A stretch of 64,000 nucleotides of DNA from Chaunax sp. Z400 (taxonomy: Eukaryota > Chordata > Actinopteri > Lophiiformes > Chaunacidae), in the NCBI GenBank assembly GCA_037577475.1, contig JBAGJB010000146.1:147879-211878 (forward strand). Reading direction: 5' to 3'. Of the stretch, positions 1 to 12,620 are shown one piece after another (the first letter of the stretch is position 1; every line of letters starts with the position of its first letter). The translations under genes were made by a program, and so were the position numbers. Under the pieces are notes generated by a model. It did no database searches and was not told the DNA's origin. It saw only the letters and a list, made by a program, of their open reading frames with translations.

Positions 1-1870
1 AGAAATCCAGATGCTGATGTAGGCGAATGATCAATAGAAATCCAGCTGCTAATGTGAGCAGGTGACCCACAGAAATCCAGCTGCTAATGTGAGCGAACGA
101 TCAATAGAAATCCAGATACTGATGTGAGCAGGTGATCCATAGAACTTGAAATGCTGATCGGAGCAGGTGATCAATAGATATCCAGATGCTAATGTGAGAA
201 GGTGATCGATAGAAATAAGAAACGCTGATCTGAGAAGGTGATCCATAGAAATACAAATGCTGATGTGAACAGGTGATCAATAGAAATCCAGATACTGATG
301 CGAGCAAACGATCAATAGAAATCTAGATGCTTATGTGAGCAGATGATCCGTAGAAATACAAATGCTAATGTGAGCAGGTGATCAATAGAAATCCAGATAC
401 TGATGCGAGCAAACGACCAATAGAAATCTAGATGCTGAGGTGAGCAGAAGATCCATTGAAATACAAATGTTGATGTGAACATGTGATTCATAGAAATCCA
501 GATGTTAATGTGAGCGAACAATCAATAGAAATACAAATGCTGAGTTGAGCAGAAAATCCATAGAAATAAAAATGCTGATCTGAGCTGGCGATCAATAGAA
601 ATACAAATGCTGAGTGAGCGAACGATCAATAGATATCCAGATGCTGATGTGAGCAGGCGATCAATAGAAATACAAATGCTGAGTGAGCGAACGATCAATA
701 GATATCAAGATGCTGATGTGAGCAGGCGATCCATACAAAAAAAAAAAAACGCTGTTGTGATTAGGCAATCGATTCAAATAAAAAACGCTGATCTGAGCAG
801 GGGATCTATAGAATTCCGGATGCTGATCCGAGCAGGTAATTCACAGAAATCCAAATGAAGATGTGAGCGAACGATCAATAGATATCCAGATGCTTATATG
901 AGCAGGTGATCAATAGAAATCCTAATGCTAATGTGAGCAGGTGATCCATAGAAATCCAGATGCTGATGCGAGCAAACGATCCATAGAAATCCAGATGCTG
1001 ATGCGAGCAAACGATCAATAGAAATACAAATGCTGATCTGGACATGTGATCCATAAAAATACAAATGCTGATGTGAGTGAACGATCAATAGAAATCAAAA
1101 GGCTGATGTGAGTGAACGATCAATAGAAATCTAGATGCTGATGTGAGCAGATGATCCGTAGAAATACAAATGCTGATACGAGCAGGCGATCAATAGAAAT
1201 ACAAATGCTGATGTGAGTGAATGATCAATAGAAATCCAGATGCTAATGTGAGCGAACGATCAATAGAAAGACAAATGCTGATGTGAGCAGGTGATCCATA
1301 GAACTTGAAATGCTGATCTGAGCACGTGATCAATAGATATCCAAATGAAGATGTGAGCGAACGATCAATAGATATCCAGATGCTTATGTGAGCAGGTGAT
1401 CAATAGAAATCCTAATGCTAATGTGAGCAGGTGATCAATAGAAATCCAGATGCTGATGCGAGCAAACGATCAATAGAAATCCAGATGCTGATGCGAGCAA
1501 ACGATCAATAGAAATCCAGATGCTGATACGAGCGAACAATCAATAGAAATACAAATGCTGAGTTGAGCAGAAGATCCATAGAAATAAAAATGCTGATCTG
1601 AGCAGGCGATCAATAGAAATACAAATGCTGATCTGGAAATGTGATCCATAGAAATCCAAATGCTGGGTGAGCGAACGATCGATAGAAATACAAATGCTGA
1701 TATGAGCGAACGATCAATAGAAATACAAATGCTGAGTGAGTGAACGATCAATAGAAATACAAATGCTGATGTGAACGAACGATCAATAGATATCTAGATG
1801 CTTATGTGAGCAGGTGATCAATAGAAATCCTAATGCTAATGTGAGCAGGTGATCCATAGAAATCCAGATG
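1..1870 (+). repeat. Higher-order satellite segment, copy 1 of a long-range duplicate
   Basis: This stretch matches 57,272 to about 59,045 almost base for base (two differences in the first 210 bases). It is longer than the other copy by exactly 105 bp, or three 35-bp monomers, located around 308-412. The end near 1,870 is where the two copies stop aligning in order. The match suggests a recent long-range duplication or exchange followed by loss or gain of whole monomers. Confidence 0.85.
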
Positions 1871-4800
1871 CTGATGCGAGCAAACAATCAATAGAAATCC
1901 AGATGCTGATGTGAGCAGGCGATCCATAGAAATCCAGATGCTGATGTGAGCAGGTGATCCATAGAACTTGAAATGCTGATCTGAGCAGGTGATCAATAGA
2001 TATCCAGATGCTAATGTGAGAAGGCGATCGTTAGACATAAGAAACGCTGATCTGAGAAGGTGATCAAAAGAAATACAAATGCTGATGTGAGCGAAGATCA
2101 ATAGAAATACAAATGCTGAGTGAGCGAACGATTGATAGAAAGACAAATGCTGATGTGAGTGAACGATCAATAGATATCCAGATGCTGTTGTGATCAGGCA
2201 ATCGATTGAAATAAAAAACGCTGATCTGAGCAGCCGATCTATAAAATTCCAGATGCTGATCCGAGCAGGTGATTCATAGAAATCCAGATGCTGATGCGAG
2301 CAAACGATCAATAGAAATCTAGATGCTGAGGTGAGCAGAAGATCCATTGAAATACAAATGCTGATACGAGCGAACAATCAATAGAAATACAAATGCTGAT
2401 GTGAGCGAACGATCAATAGATATCCAGATGCTGATGTGAGCAGGCGATCCATATAAAAAAAGAAACGCTGTTGTGATTAGGCAATCGATTGAAATAAAAA
2501 ACGCTGATCTGAGCAGGCGATCTATAGAATTCCGGATGCTGATCCGAGCAGGTGATTCACAGAAATCCAAATGCTAATGTGAGCAGGAGATCCATAGAAA
2601 TCCAAATGAAGATGTGAGCGAACAATCAATAGATATCCAGATGCTTATGTGAGCAGGTGATCCATAGAAATCCAAATGCTGATACGAGGAGGCGATCAAT
2701 AGAAATACAAATGCTGATCTTGACATGTGATCCATAAAAATACAAATGCTGATATGAGCGAACAATCAATAGAAATCAAAATGCTAATGTGAGTGAATGA
2801 TCAATAGAAATCCAGATGCTAATGTGAGCAGGTGACCCACAGAAATCCAGCTGCTGATGTGAGAGAACGATCAATAGAAAGACAAATGCTGATGTGAGCA
2901 GGCGATCCATAGAAATCCAGATGCTGATGCGAGCAAACGATCAATAGAAATCTAGATGCTGATGTTAGCGAAGGATCAATAGATATCCAGATGCTGATGT
3001 GAGCAGGCGATCCATATTAAAAAAAAAATGCTGTTGTGATTAGGCAATCGATTGAAATAAAAAACGCTGATCTGAGCAGGCGATCTATAAAATTCCGGAT
3101 GCTGATCCGAGCAGGTGATTCACAGAAATCCAAATGCTAATGTGAGCAGGAGATCCATAGAAATCCAAATGAAGATGTGAGAGAACGATCCATAGATATC
3201 CAGATGCTTATGTGAGCAGGTGATCAATAGAAATCCTAATGCTGATGTGAGCAGGCGATCCATAGAAATCCAGATGCTGATGCGAGCAAACGATCAATAG
3301 AAATCTAGATGCTGATGTGAGCAGATGATCCGTAGAAATACAAATGCTGATACGAGCAGGCGATCAATAGAAATAGAAATGCTGATCTGGACATGTGATC
3401 CATAAAAATACAAATGTTGATGTGAATGAACGATCAATAGAAATCAAAATGCTGATGTGAGTGAATGATCAATAGAATTCCAGATGCTAATGTGAGCAGG
3501 TGACCCACAGAAATCCAGCTGCTGATGTGAGCAAACGATCAATAGAAATCCAGATGCTGATGTGAGCAGACGATCCATAGAAATCCAGATGCTGATGTGA
3601 GCAGGTGATCCATAGAACTTGAAATGCTGATCTGAGCAGGTGATCAATAGATATCCAGATGCTAATGTGAGAAGGCGATCGATAGAAATAAGAAAAGCTG
3701 ATCTGAGAAGGTGATCCATAGAAATCCAGATGCTGATGCGAGCGAACGATCAATAGAAATACAAATGCTGATGCGAGCGAATGATCAATAGAAATACAAA
3801 TGCTGATGTGAGCAGGTGATCAATAGGAATCCAAATAGTGATGTGAGCAGGCGGTCCATAGAAATCCAGATGTTGATGTGAGTGAACGATCAATAGAAAA
3901 ATAAATGCTGATCTGTGCAGGCGATCAATAGAAATCCAGATGCTCAGGTGAGCAAACGATCAATAGCAATCAAGCCCTGATGTTTCTGATGCAAACAGTC
4001 AATCTATAGAAATAAAAATGCTGATGTTAGCAGGTGATCCATAAAAAATACAGATGCTGATGTGAGTGAACGATTAATAGAAAAGTAGATGCTGTTGTGA
4101 GCAGGTGATCAATAGGAATCCAAATACAGATGTGAGCAGGTGGTCCATAGAAATCCAGATGCTGATGCGAGCAAACGATCAATAGAAATCTAGATGCTGA
4201 GGTGAGCAGAAGATCCATTGAAATACAAATGTTGATGTGAACATGTGATCCATAGAAATCCAGATGTTAATGTGAGCAGGTGATCCATAGAAATCCAGAT
4301 GCTGATGCGAGCGAACAATCAATAGAAATACAAATGCTGAGTGAGCGAACGATCGATAGAAAGACAAATGCTGATGTGAGTGAACGATCAATAGATATCC
4401 AGATGCTGTTGTGATCAGGCAATCGATTGAAATAAAAAACGCTGATCTGAGCAGGCGATCTATAAAATTCCAGATGCTGATCCGAGCAGGTGATTCATAG
4501 AAATCCAGATGCTGATGCGAGCAAACGATCAATAGAAATCTAGATGCTGAGGTGAGCAGAAGATCCATTGAAATCCAAATGCTGATACGAGCGAACAATC
4601 AATAGAAATGCAAATGCTGATGTGAATGAACGATCAATAGAAATCAAAATGCTGATGTGAGTAAATGATCAATAGAAATCCAGATGCTAATGTGAGCAGG
4701 TGACCCACAGAAATCCAGCTGCTGATGTGAGCGAACGATCAATAGAAATCCAGATGCTGATGTGAGCAGGCGATCCATAGAAATCCAGATGCTGATGTGA

Positions 4801-7800
4801 GCAGGTGATCCATAGAACTTGAAATGCTGATCTGAGCAGGTGATCAATAGATATCCAGATGCTAATGTGAGAAGGCGATCGATAGAAATAAGAAACGCTA
4901 ATCTGAGAAGGTGATCCATAGAAATCCAGATGCTGATGCGAGCGAATGATCAATAGAAATACAAATGCTGATGCGAGCGAACGATCAATAGAAATACAAA
5001 TGCTGATGTGAGCAGGTGATCAATAGGAATCCAAATAGTGATGTGAGCAGGCGGTCCATAGAAATCCAGATGTTGATGTGAGGGAATGATCAATAGAAAT
5101 CAAGGCCTGATGTTTCCGATGCAAACAGACAATCTATAGAAATAAAAATGCTGATGTTAGCAGGTGATCATAAAAAATGCAGATGCTGATGTGAGTGAAC
5201 GATCAATAGAAAAACAAATGCTGATCTGTGCAGGCGATCAATAGAAATCCAGATGCTCAGGTGAGCAAACGATCAATAGCAATCAAGGCCTGATGTTTCT
5301 GATGCAAACAGTCAATCTATAGAAATAAAAATGCTGATGTTAGCAGGTGATCATAAAAAATACAGATGCTGATGTGAGTGAACGATCAATAGAAAACTAG
5401 ATGCTGTTGTGAGCAGGTGATCAATAGAAAAACAAATGTTGATCTGAGCAGGCAATCCATAGAAATCCAGATGCTCAGGTGAGCGAAGGATCAATAGAAA
5501 TCAAGGCCTGATGTTTCTGATGCAAACAGTCAATCTATAGAAATAAAAATGCTGATGTTAGCAGGTGATCCATAAAAAATACAGATGCTGATGTGAGTGA
5601 ACGGTCAATAGAAAAGTAGATGCTGTTGTGAGCAGGTGATCAATAGGAATCCAAATACAGATGTGAGCAGGTGGTCCATAGAAATCCAGATGTTGATGTG
5701 GGCGAATGATCAATAGAAATCAAGGCCTGATGTTTCTGATGCAAACAGTCAATCTATAGAAATAAAAATGCTGATGTTAGCAGGCGATCCATAAAAAATA
5801 CAGATGCTGATGTGAGTGAACGATCAATAGAAATACAAAGGATGATGCGAACGAACGATCAATAGAAATACAAATGCTGATGATAGCGAACGATCGATAG
5901 AAATACAAATGCTGATACGAGCAGGCGATCAATAGAAATAGAAATGCTGATCTGGACATGTGATCCATAAAAATACAAATGCTGATGTGAATGAACGATC
6001 AATAGAAATCAAAATGCTGATGTGAGTGAATGATCAATAGAAATCCAGATGCTAATGTGAGCAGGTGACCCACAGAAATCCAGCTGCTGATGTGAGCGAA
6101 CGATCAATAGAAATCCAGATGCTGATGTGAGCAGGCGATCCATAGAAATCCAGATGCTGATGTGAGCAGGTGATCCATAGAACTTGAAATGCTGATCTGA
6201 GCAGGTGATCAATAGATATCCAGATGCTAATGTGAGAAGGCGATCGATAGAAATAAGAAACGCTAATCTGAGAAGGTGATCCATAGAAATCCAGATGCTG
6301 ATGCGAGCGAACGATCAATAGAAATAAAAATGCTGATGCGAGTGAACGATCAATAGAAATACAAATGCTGATGTGAGCAGGTGATCAATAGGAATCCAAA
6401 TAGTGATGTGAGCAGGCGGTCCATAGAAATCCAGATGTTGATGTGAGTGAACGATCAATAGAAAAACAAATGCTGATCTGTGCAGGCGATCAATAGAAAT
6501 CCGGATGCTCAGGTGAGCAAACGATCAATAGCAATCGAGGCCTGATGTTTCTGATGCAAACAGTCAATATATAGAAATAAAAAGGCTGATGTTAGCAGGT
6601 GATCATAAAAAATACAGATGCTGATGTGAGTGAACGATCAATAGAAAACTAGATGCTGTTGTGAGCAGGTGATCAATAGAAAAACAAATGCTGATGTGAG
6701 CAGGTGATCAATAGCAATCCAAATAGTGATGTGAGCAGGCGGTCCATAGAAATCCAGATGTTGATGTGAGGGAATGATCAATAGAAATCAAGGCCTGATG
6801 TTTCTGATGCAAACAGTCAATCTATAGAAATAAAAATGCTGATGTTAGCAGGCGATCCATAAAAAATACAGATGCTGATGTGAGTGAACGATCAATAGAA
6901 AAACAAATGCTGATCTGTGCAGGCGATCAATAGAAATTCAGATGCTGATGTGATTAGGTGATCAACAAAAATTCAAACGCTGATCTGAGCAGGCGATTAA
7001 TAGAAATACAAATGTTGATCTGAGCAGGCAATCCATAGAAATCAAGATGCTCAGGTGAGCGAAGGATCAATAGAAATCAAGGCCTGATGTTTCTGATGCA
7101 AACAGTCAATCTATAGAAATAAAAATGCTGATGTTAGCAGGTGATCCATAAAAAATACAGATGCTGATGTGAGTGAACGGTCAATAGAAAAGAAGATGCT
7201 GTTGTGAGCAGGTGATCAATAGGAATCCAAATACAGATGTGAGCAGGTGGTCCATAGAAATCCAGATGTTGATGTGGGCGAATGATCAATAGAAATCAAG
7301 GCCTGATGTTTCTGATGCAAACAGTCAATCTATAGAAATAAAAATGCTGATGTTAGCAGGCGATCCATAAAAAATACAGATGCTGATGTGAGTGAACGAT
7401 CAATAGAAATACAAAGGATGATGCGAACGAACGATCAATAGAAATACAAATGCTGATGATAGCGAACGATCGATAGAAATACAAATTCTGATGCGAGCGA
7501 ACGATCAATAGAAATACAAATGCTGATGCGAGCGAACGATCAATAGAAATACAAATGCTGATGCGAGCGAACGATCAATAGAAATACAAATGCTGATGTG
7601 AGCAGGTGATCAATAGGAATCCAAATAGTGATGTGAGCAGGCGGTCCATAGAAATCCAGATGTTGATGTGAGGGAATGATCAATAGAAATCAAGGCCTGA
7701 TGTTTCCGATGCAAAAAGACAATCTATAGAAATAAAAATGCTGATGTTAGCAGGCGATCCAAAAAAAATGCAGATGCTGATGTGAGTGAACGATCAATAG

Positions 7801-10800
7801 AAAAACAAATGCTGATCTGTGCAGGCGATCAATAGAAATCCAGATGCTCAGGTGAGCAAACGATCAATAGAAATCAAGGCCTGATGTTTCTGATGCAAAC
7901 AGTCAATCTATAGAAATAAAAATGCTGATGTTAGCAGGTGATCATAAAAAATACAGATGCTGATGTGAGTGAAAGATCAATAGAAAACTAGATGCTGTTG
8001 TGAGCAGGTGATCAATAGAAAAACAAATGCTGATGTGAGCAGGTGATCAACAAAAATTCAAACGCTGATCTGAGCAGGCGATTAATAGAAATACAAATGT
8101 TGATCTGAGCAGGCAATCCATAGAAATCCAGATGCTCAGGTGAGCGAAGGATCAATAGAAATCAAGGCCTGATGTTTCTGATGCAAACAGTCAATCTATA
8201 GAAATAAAAATGCTGATGTTAGCAGGCGATCCATAAAAAATACAGATGCTGATGTGAGTGAACGATCAATAGAAAAACAAATGCTGATCTGTGCAGGCGA
8301 TCAATAGAAATTCAGATGCTGATGTGAGCAGGCGATCGATAGAAATCCAGATGCTAATGTGAGCAGGTGACCCACAGAAATACAGCTGCTGATGTGAGCG
8401 AACGATCAATAGAAAGACAAATGCTGATATGAGCATGCGATCCATAAAAATACAAATGCTGATGTGAATGAACGATCAATAGAAATCTAGATGCTGATGT
8501 GAGCGAACGATCAATAGATATCCAGATGCTGATGTGAGCAGGCGATCCATATTAAAAAAAAAACGCTGTTGTGATTAGGCAATCGATTGAAATAAAAAAC
8601 GCTGATCTGAGTAGGCAATCTATAAAATTCCGGATGCTGATCCGAGCAGGTGATTCACAGAAATCCAAATGAAGATGTGAGGGAACGATCCATAGATATC
8701 CAGATGCTTATGTGAGCAGTTGATCAATAGAAATCCTAATGCTGATGTGAGCAGGTGATCCATAGAAATCCAGATGCTGATGCGAGCAAACGATCAATAG
8801 AAATCTAGATGCTGATGTGAGCAGATGATCCGCAGAAATACAAATGCTGATACGAGCAGGCGATCAATAGAAATAGAAATGCTGATCTGGACATGTGATC
8901 CATAAAAATACAAATGCTGATGTGAATGAACGATCAATAGAAATCAAAATGCTGATGTGAGTGAATGATCAATAGAAATCCAGATGCTAATGTGAGCAGG
9001 TGACCCACAGAAATCCAGCTGCTGATGTGAGCGAACGATCAATAGAAATCCAGATGCTGATGTGAGCAGGCGATCCATAGAACTTGAAATGCTGATCCGA
9101 GCAGGTGATCAATAGATATCCAGATGCTAATGTGAGAAGGCGATCGATAGAAATAAGAAACGCTGATCTGAGAAGGTGATCCATAGAAATCCAGATGCTG
9201 ATGCGAGCGAACGATCAATAGAAATACAAATGCTGATGCGAGCGAACGATCAATAGAAATACAAATGCTGATGTGAGCAGGTGATCAATAGGAATCCAAA
9301 TAGTGATGTGAGCAGGCGGTCCATAGAAATCCAGATGTTGATGTGAGGGAATGATCAATAGAAATCAAGGCCTGATGTTTCCGATGCAAACAGACAATCT
9401 ATAGAAATAAAAATGCTGATGTTAGCAGGTGATCATAAAAAATGCAGATGCTGATGTGAGTGAACGATCAATAGAAAAACAAATGCTGATCTGTGCAGGC
9501 GATCAATAGAAATCCAGATGCTCAGGTGAGCAAACGATCAATAGCAATCAAGCCCTGATGTTTCTGATGCAAACAGTCAATCTATAGAAATAAAAATGCT
9601 GATGTTAGCAGGTGATCACAAAAAATACAGATGCTGATGTGAGTGAACGATCAATTGAAAACTAGATGCTGTTGTGAGCAGGTGATCAATAGGAATCCAG
9701 ATGCTGATGTGGGCGAATGATCAATAGAAATCAAGGCCTGATGTTTCTGATGCAAACAGTCAATCTATAGAAATAAAAATGCTGATGTTAGCAGGCGATC
9801 CATAAAAAATACAGATGCTGATGTGAGTGAACGAACAATAGAAATACAAAGGATGATGCGAACGAACGATCAATAGAAATACAAATTCTGATGCGAGCGA
9901 ACAATCAATAGAAATACAAATGCTGATGCGAGCGAACGATCAATAGAAATACAAATGCTGATGCGAGCGAACGATCAATAGAAATACAAATGCTGATGTG
10001 AGCAGGTGATCAATAGGAATCCAAATAGTGATGTGAGCAGGCGGTACATAGAAATCCAGATGTTGATGTGAGGGAATGATCAATAGAAATCAAGGCCTGA
10101 TGTTTCCGATGCAAACAGACAATCTATAGAAATAAAAATGCTGATGTTAGCAGGCGATCCAAAAAAAATGCAGATGCTGATGTGATTGAACGATCAATAG
10201 AAAAACAAATGCTGATCTGTGCAGGCGATCAATAGAAATCCAGATGCTCAGGTGAGCAAACGATCAATAGAAATCAAGGCCTGATGTTTCTGATGCAAAC
10301 AGTTAACCTATAGAAATAAAAATGCTGATGTTAGCAGGTGATCATAAAAAATACAGATGCTGATGTGAGTGAACGATCAATAGAAAACTAGATGCTGTTG
10401 TGAGCAGGTGATCAATAGAAAAACAAATGCTGATGTGAGCAAGTGATCAATAGGAATCCAAATAGTGATGTGAGCAGGCGATCCATAGAAATCCAGATGC
10501 TGATGTGAGCGAATGATCAATAGAAATAAAATTGCTGATGTGAGCAGGTGATCAATAGAAATCGAGGCCTGATGTGAGCAAACGATCAATAGAAATCCAA
10601 ATGCTGATGCGAGCAGGTGATCCATAAAAATACAAATGCTGATGTGAGCGAACGATCAATAGAAATAAATTTGCTGATGTGAGCAGGTGATCAATAGAAA
10701 TCCAAATGCTGATGCGAGCGAACGATCAATAGAAATACAAATGCTGATGTGAGCAGGTGATCAATAGGAATCCAAATAGTGATGTGAGCAGGCGGTCCAT

Positions 10801-11452
10801 AGAAATCCAGCTGTTGATGTGAGGGAATGATCAATAGAAATCAAGGCCTGATTTTTCTGATGCAAACAGACAATCTATAGAAATAAAAATGCTGATGTGA
10901 GCAGGCAATCCAAAGAAATCCAGATGCTGATGTGAGCGAACGATCAATAGAAATAAAATTGCTGATGTGAGCAGGTGATCAATAGAAATCGAGGCCTGAT
11001 GTGACCAAACGATCAATAGAAATCCAAATGCTGATGCGAGATGGTGATCCATAAAAATACAAATGCTGATGTGAGCGAACGATCAATAGAAATAAAATTG
11101 CTGATGTGAGCAGGTGATCAATAGAAATCCAAATGCTGATGCGAGCGAACGATCAATAGAAATACAAATGCTGATGTGAGCAGGTGATCAATAGGAATCC
11201 AAATAGTGATGTGAGCAGGCGGTCCATAGAAATCCAGATGTTGATGTGAGGGAATGATCAATAGAAATCAAGGCCTGATTTTTCTGATGCAAACAGACAA
11301 TCTATAGAAATAAAAATGCTGATGTTGGCAGGCGATCCAAAAAAAATACAGATGCTGATGTGAGTGAACGATCAATAGAAAAACAAATGCTGATCTGTGC
11401 AGGCGATCAATAGACATTTAGATGCTGATGTGATTAGGTGATCAACAAAAAA
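1..11452 (+). repeat. Satellite A, left block (35-bp tandem monomer)
   Basis: Head-to-tail array of a 35-bp monomer beginning GATCAATAGAAAT, with a middle part CCAGATGCTGATG and a variable end such as TGAGCAGGT, TGAGCGAAC or TGAGTGAAC. Monomers differ at a few positions (GATCAATAG or GATCCATAG; AATCCAG or AATACAA) and many variants recur in a fixed order, so the block is made of longer higher-order units; one recognisable 276-bp segment recurs at 3,444, 4,644 and 6,009. Minus-strand open frames of 60-190 codons run through it because a 35-bp unit shifts frame at every monomer and has few stops on that strand; I do not consider them genes. No CENP-B-like box was seen. Confidence 0.97.
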
Positions 11453-12323
11453 TGTAGCGAGCCATCACTCCATAGTTTATGTCTGTTGTGATGTGTCTCT
11501 TTGCCTGGGACAGAAAAAAAACTTCTGCTTTGGGAACGAATCTGCTGATTTGTTCATATACGTACTGACAGTTGAGTTTTATATGCCTTCTAAATCAAAG
11601 TACAATGTGTGAAAGGGTGCGTATGACGTCACGCCACGTCATGAACACGCCAAGGAGCAACTGCAGCATAGCAACCGTTGCTAGGTACAGAATGCTTACT
11701 TAGTTTCCATCCCTTGTGTTTTTGTGCCGCTGAGACTTCAATCTCCCTCACCTTGAGTCTATCGGCAGCCCCGATAGTTCATTTATCGCTGTTAAGCTAG
11801 GCTAACGCTAACATCACATAACTTCCGGCTATCTATTCACAGTGCTTTTATTGTTAAAACACACTTCCGGTATGTTCGTTCACGGAGTTTCGAAGCTCAA
11901 TTAACAGCGACAGCAACAATTATCCTTTACCTTTAAACAACCGAAACTATTAAAATACATAACAAATAGCAAACACAACAGTAAATTAGACACTTATATT
12001 GCATTCACGCTCAGTCCACTTGCAACAACCGTGTTTAACTAATACTTTAACTCAAATACGTGACGAGCTGCTGAACACATCTGAAAGAGTTCAACACTGC
12101 ACTGTATGTTAACAGACTCAGTGCACAGATGGGACGGCGCAACCAATAGGAATACAGCACTGAATGGGTCATTAAACAGCTAATAAAATAGAAAAGCGCT
12201 ATTTAACAACAAGATTATCTTTGAGGCCTTTTCTACACTATAACTGTGGCTGAAGTTAAATTATTTTCAGCAATCTGAGGAGAAATTTTGACTATTGACA
12301 CAGTGTCTTTGCTCAATTTTTTT
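11453..12323 (+). repeat. Element E, copy 1 (promoter-like, 871 bp)
   Basis: Non-satellite sequence starting TGTAGCGAGCCATC and ending with a T7 run, lying inside a satellite A monomer (left GATCAACAAAAA, right GAAATACAAATG). It has no open frame of note. Motifs: a perfect CRE TGACGTCA at 11,624-11,631, an ACGTCA half-site at 11,637-11,642, a 15-bp palindrome TAGCAACCGTTGCTA at 11,669-11,683 containing the RFX-type half-site ATAGCAAC, ETS-type ACTTCCGG at 11,821 and 11,863, and CCAAT at 12,143. I see no terminal inverted repeat or target-site duplication, so it is not an obvious DNA transposon. It could be a captured cellular promoter, or a solo LTR or other transposon fragment. Confidence 0.9.
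11624..11870 (+). promoter_or_regulatory. Candidate promoter motif cluster in E copy 1
   Basis: Within 250 bp there are a palindromic CRE (TGACGTCA), a second CRE half-site, a palindrome of RFX/MYB-like half-sites (AGCAAC and its mirror, one-base spacer) and two ETS cores (ACTTCCGG). A CCAAT box follows 270 bp downstream. Such combinations are known in TATA-less vertebrate promoters. The same cluster is kept in all seven E copies. Binding and activity are inferred only; no start site can be placed from sequence. Confidence 0.4.
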
Positions 12324-12620
12324 GAAATACAAATGCTGATGAGAAAAGGCAATCCAAACAAATCCAAATGCTGATCGGAGGATGCAATCCACAGAAATCC
12401 AGATGCTAATGTGAGCAGGTGATCCATAGAAATACAAATGCTGATCTGAGCAGGCGATCAATAGAAATACAAATGCTGATCTGAAAATGTGATCCATAGA
12501 AATACAAATGCTGATGTAAGCGAACGATCAATAGAAATACAAATGCTGATCTGACAATGTGATCCATAGAAATACAAATGCTGATCTGAGCAGGCGATTA
12601 ATAGAAATACAAATGCTGAT
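12324..12620 (+). repeat. Satellite A, short block between E copy 1 and array B
   Basis: About eight monomers of the 35-bp satellite, starting GAAATACAAATGCTGATGAG, the same monomer series that follows the other E copies. It stops inside a monomer, after GCTGATGT, where the TTATGTG array begins. Confidence 0.95.

Noticed and set aside
1802..2377. A 191-codon minus-strand frame rich in Ile, Ser and His
   Set aside because: It consists of the 35-bp satellite read in rotating frame (35 residues per three monomers) and equivalents occur throughout the array.
1..11452. CRISPR-like direct repeats of about 35 bp
   Set aside because: The repeats are directly adjacent with no unique spacers, there are no cas genes, and the window is clearly vertebrate.
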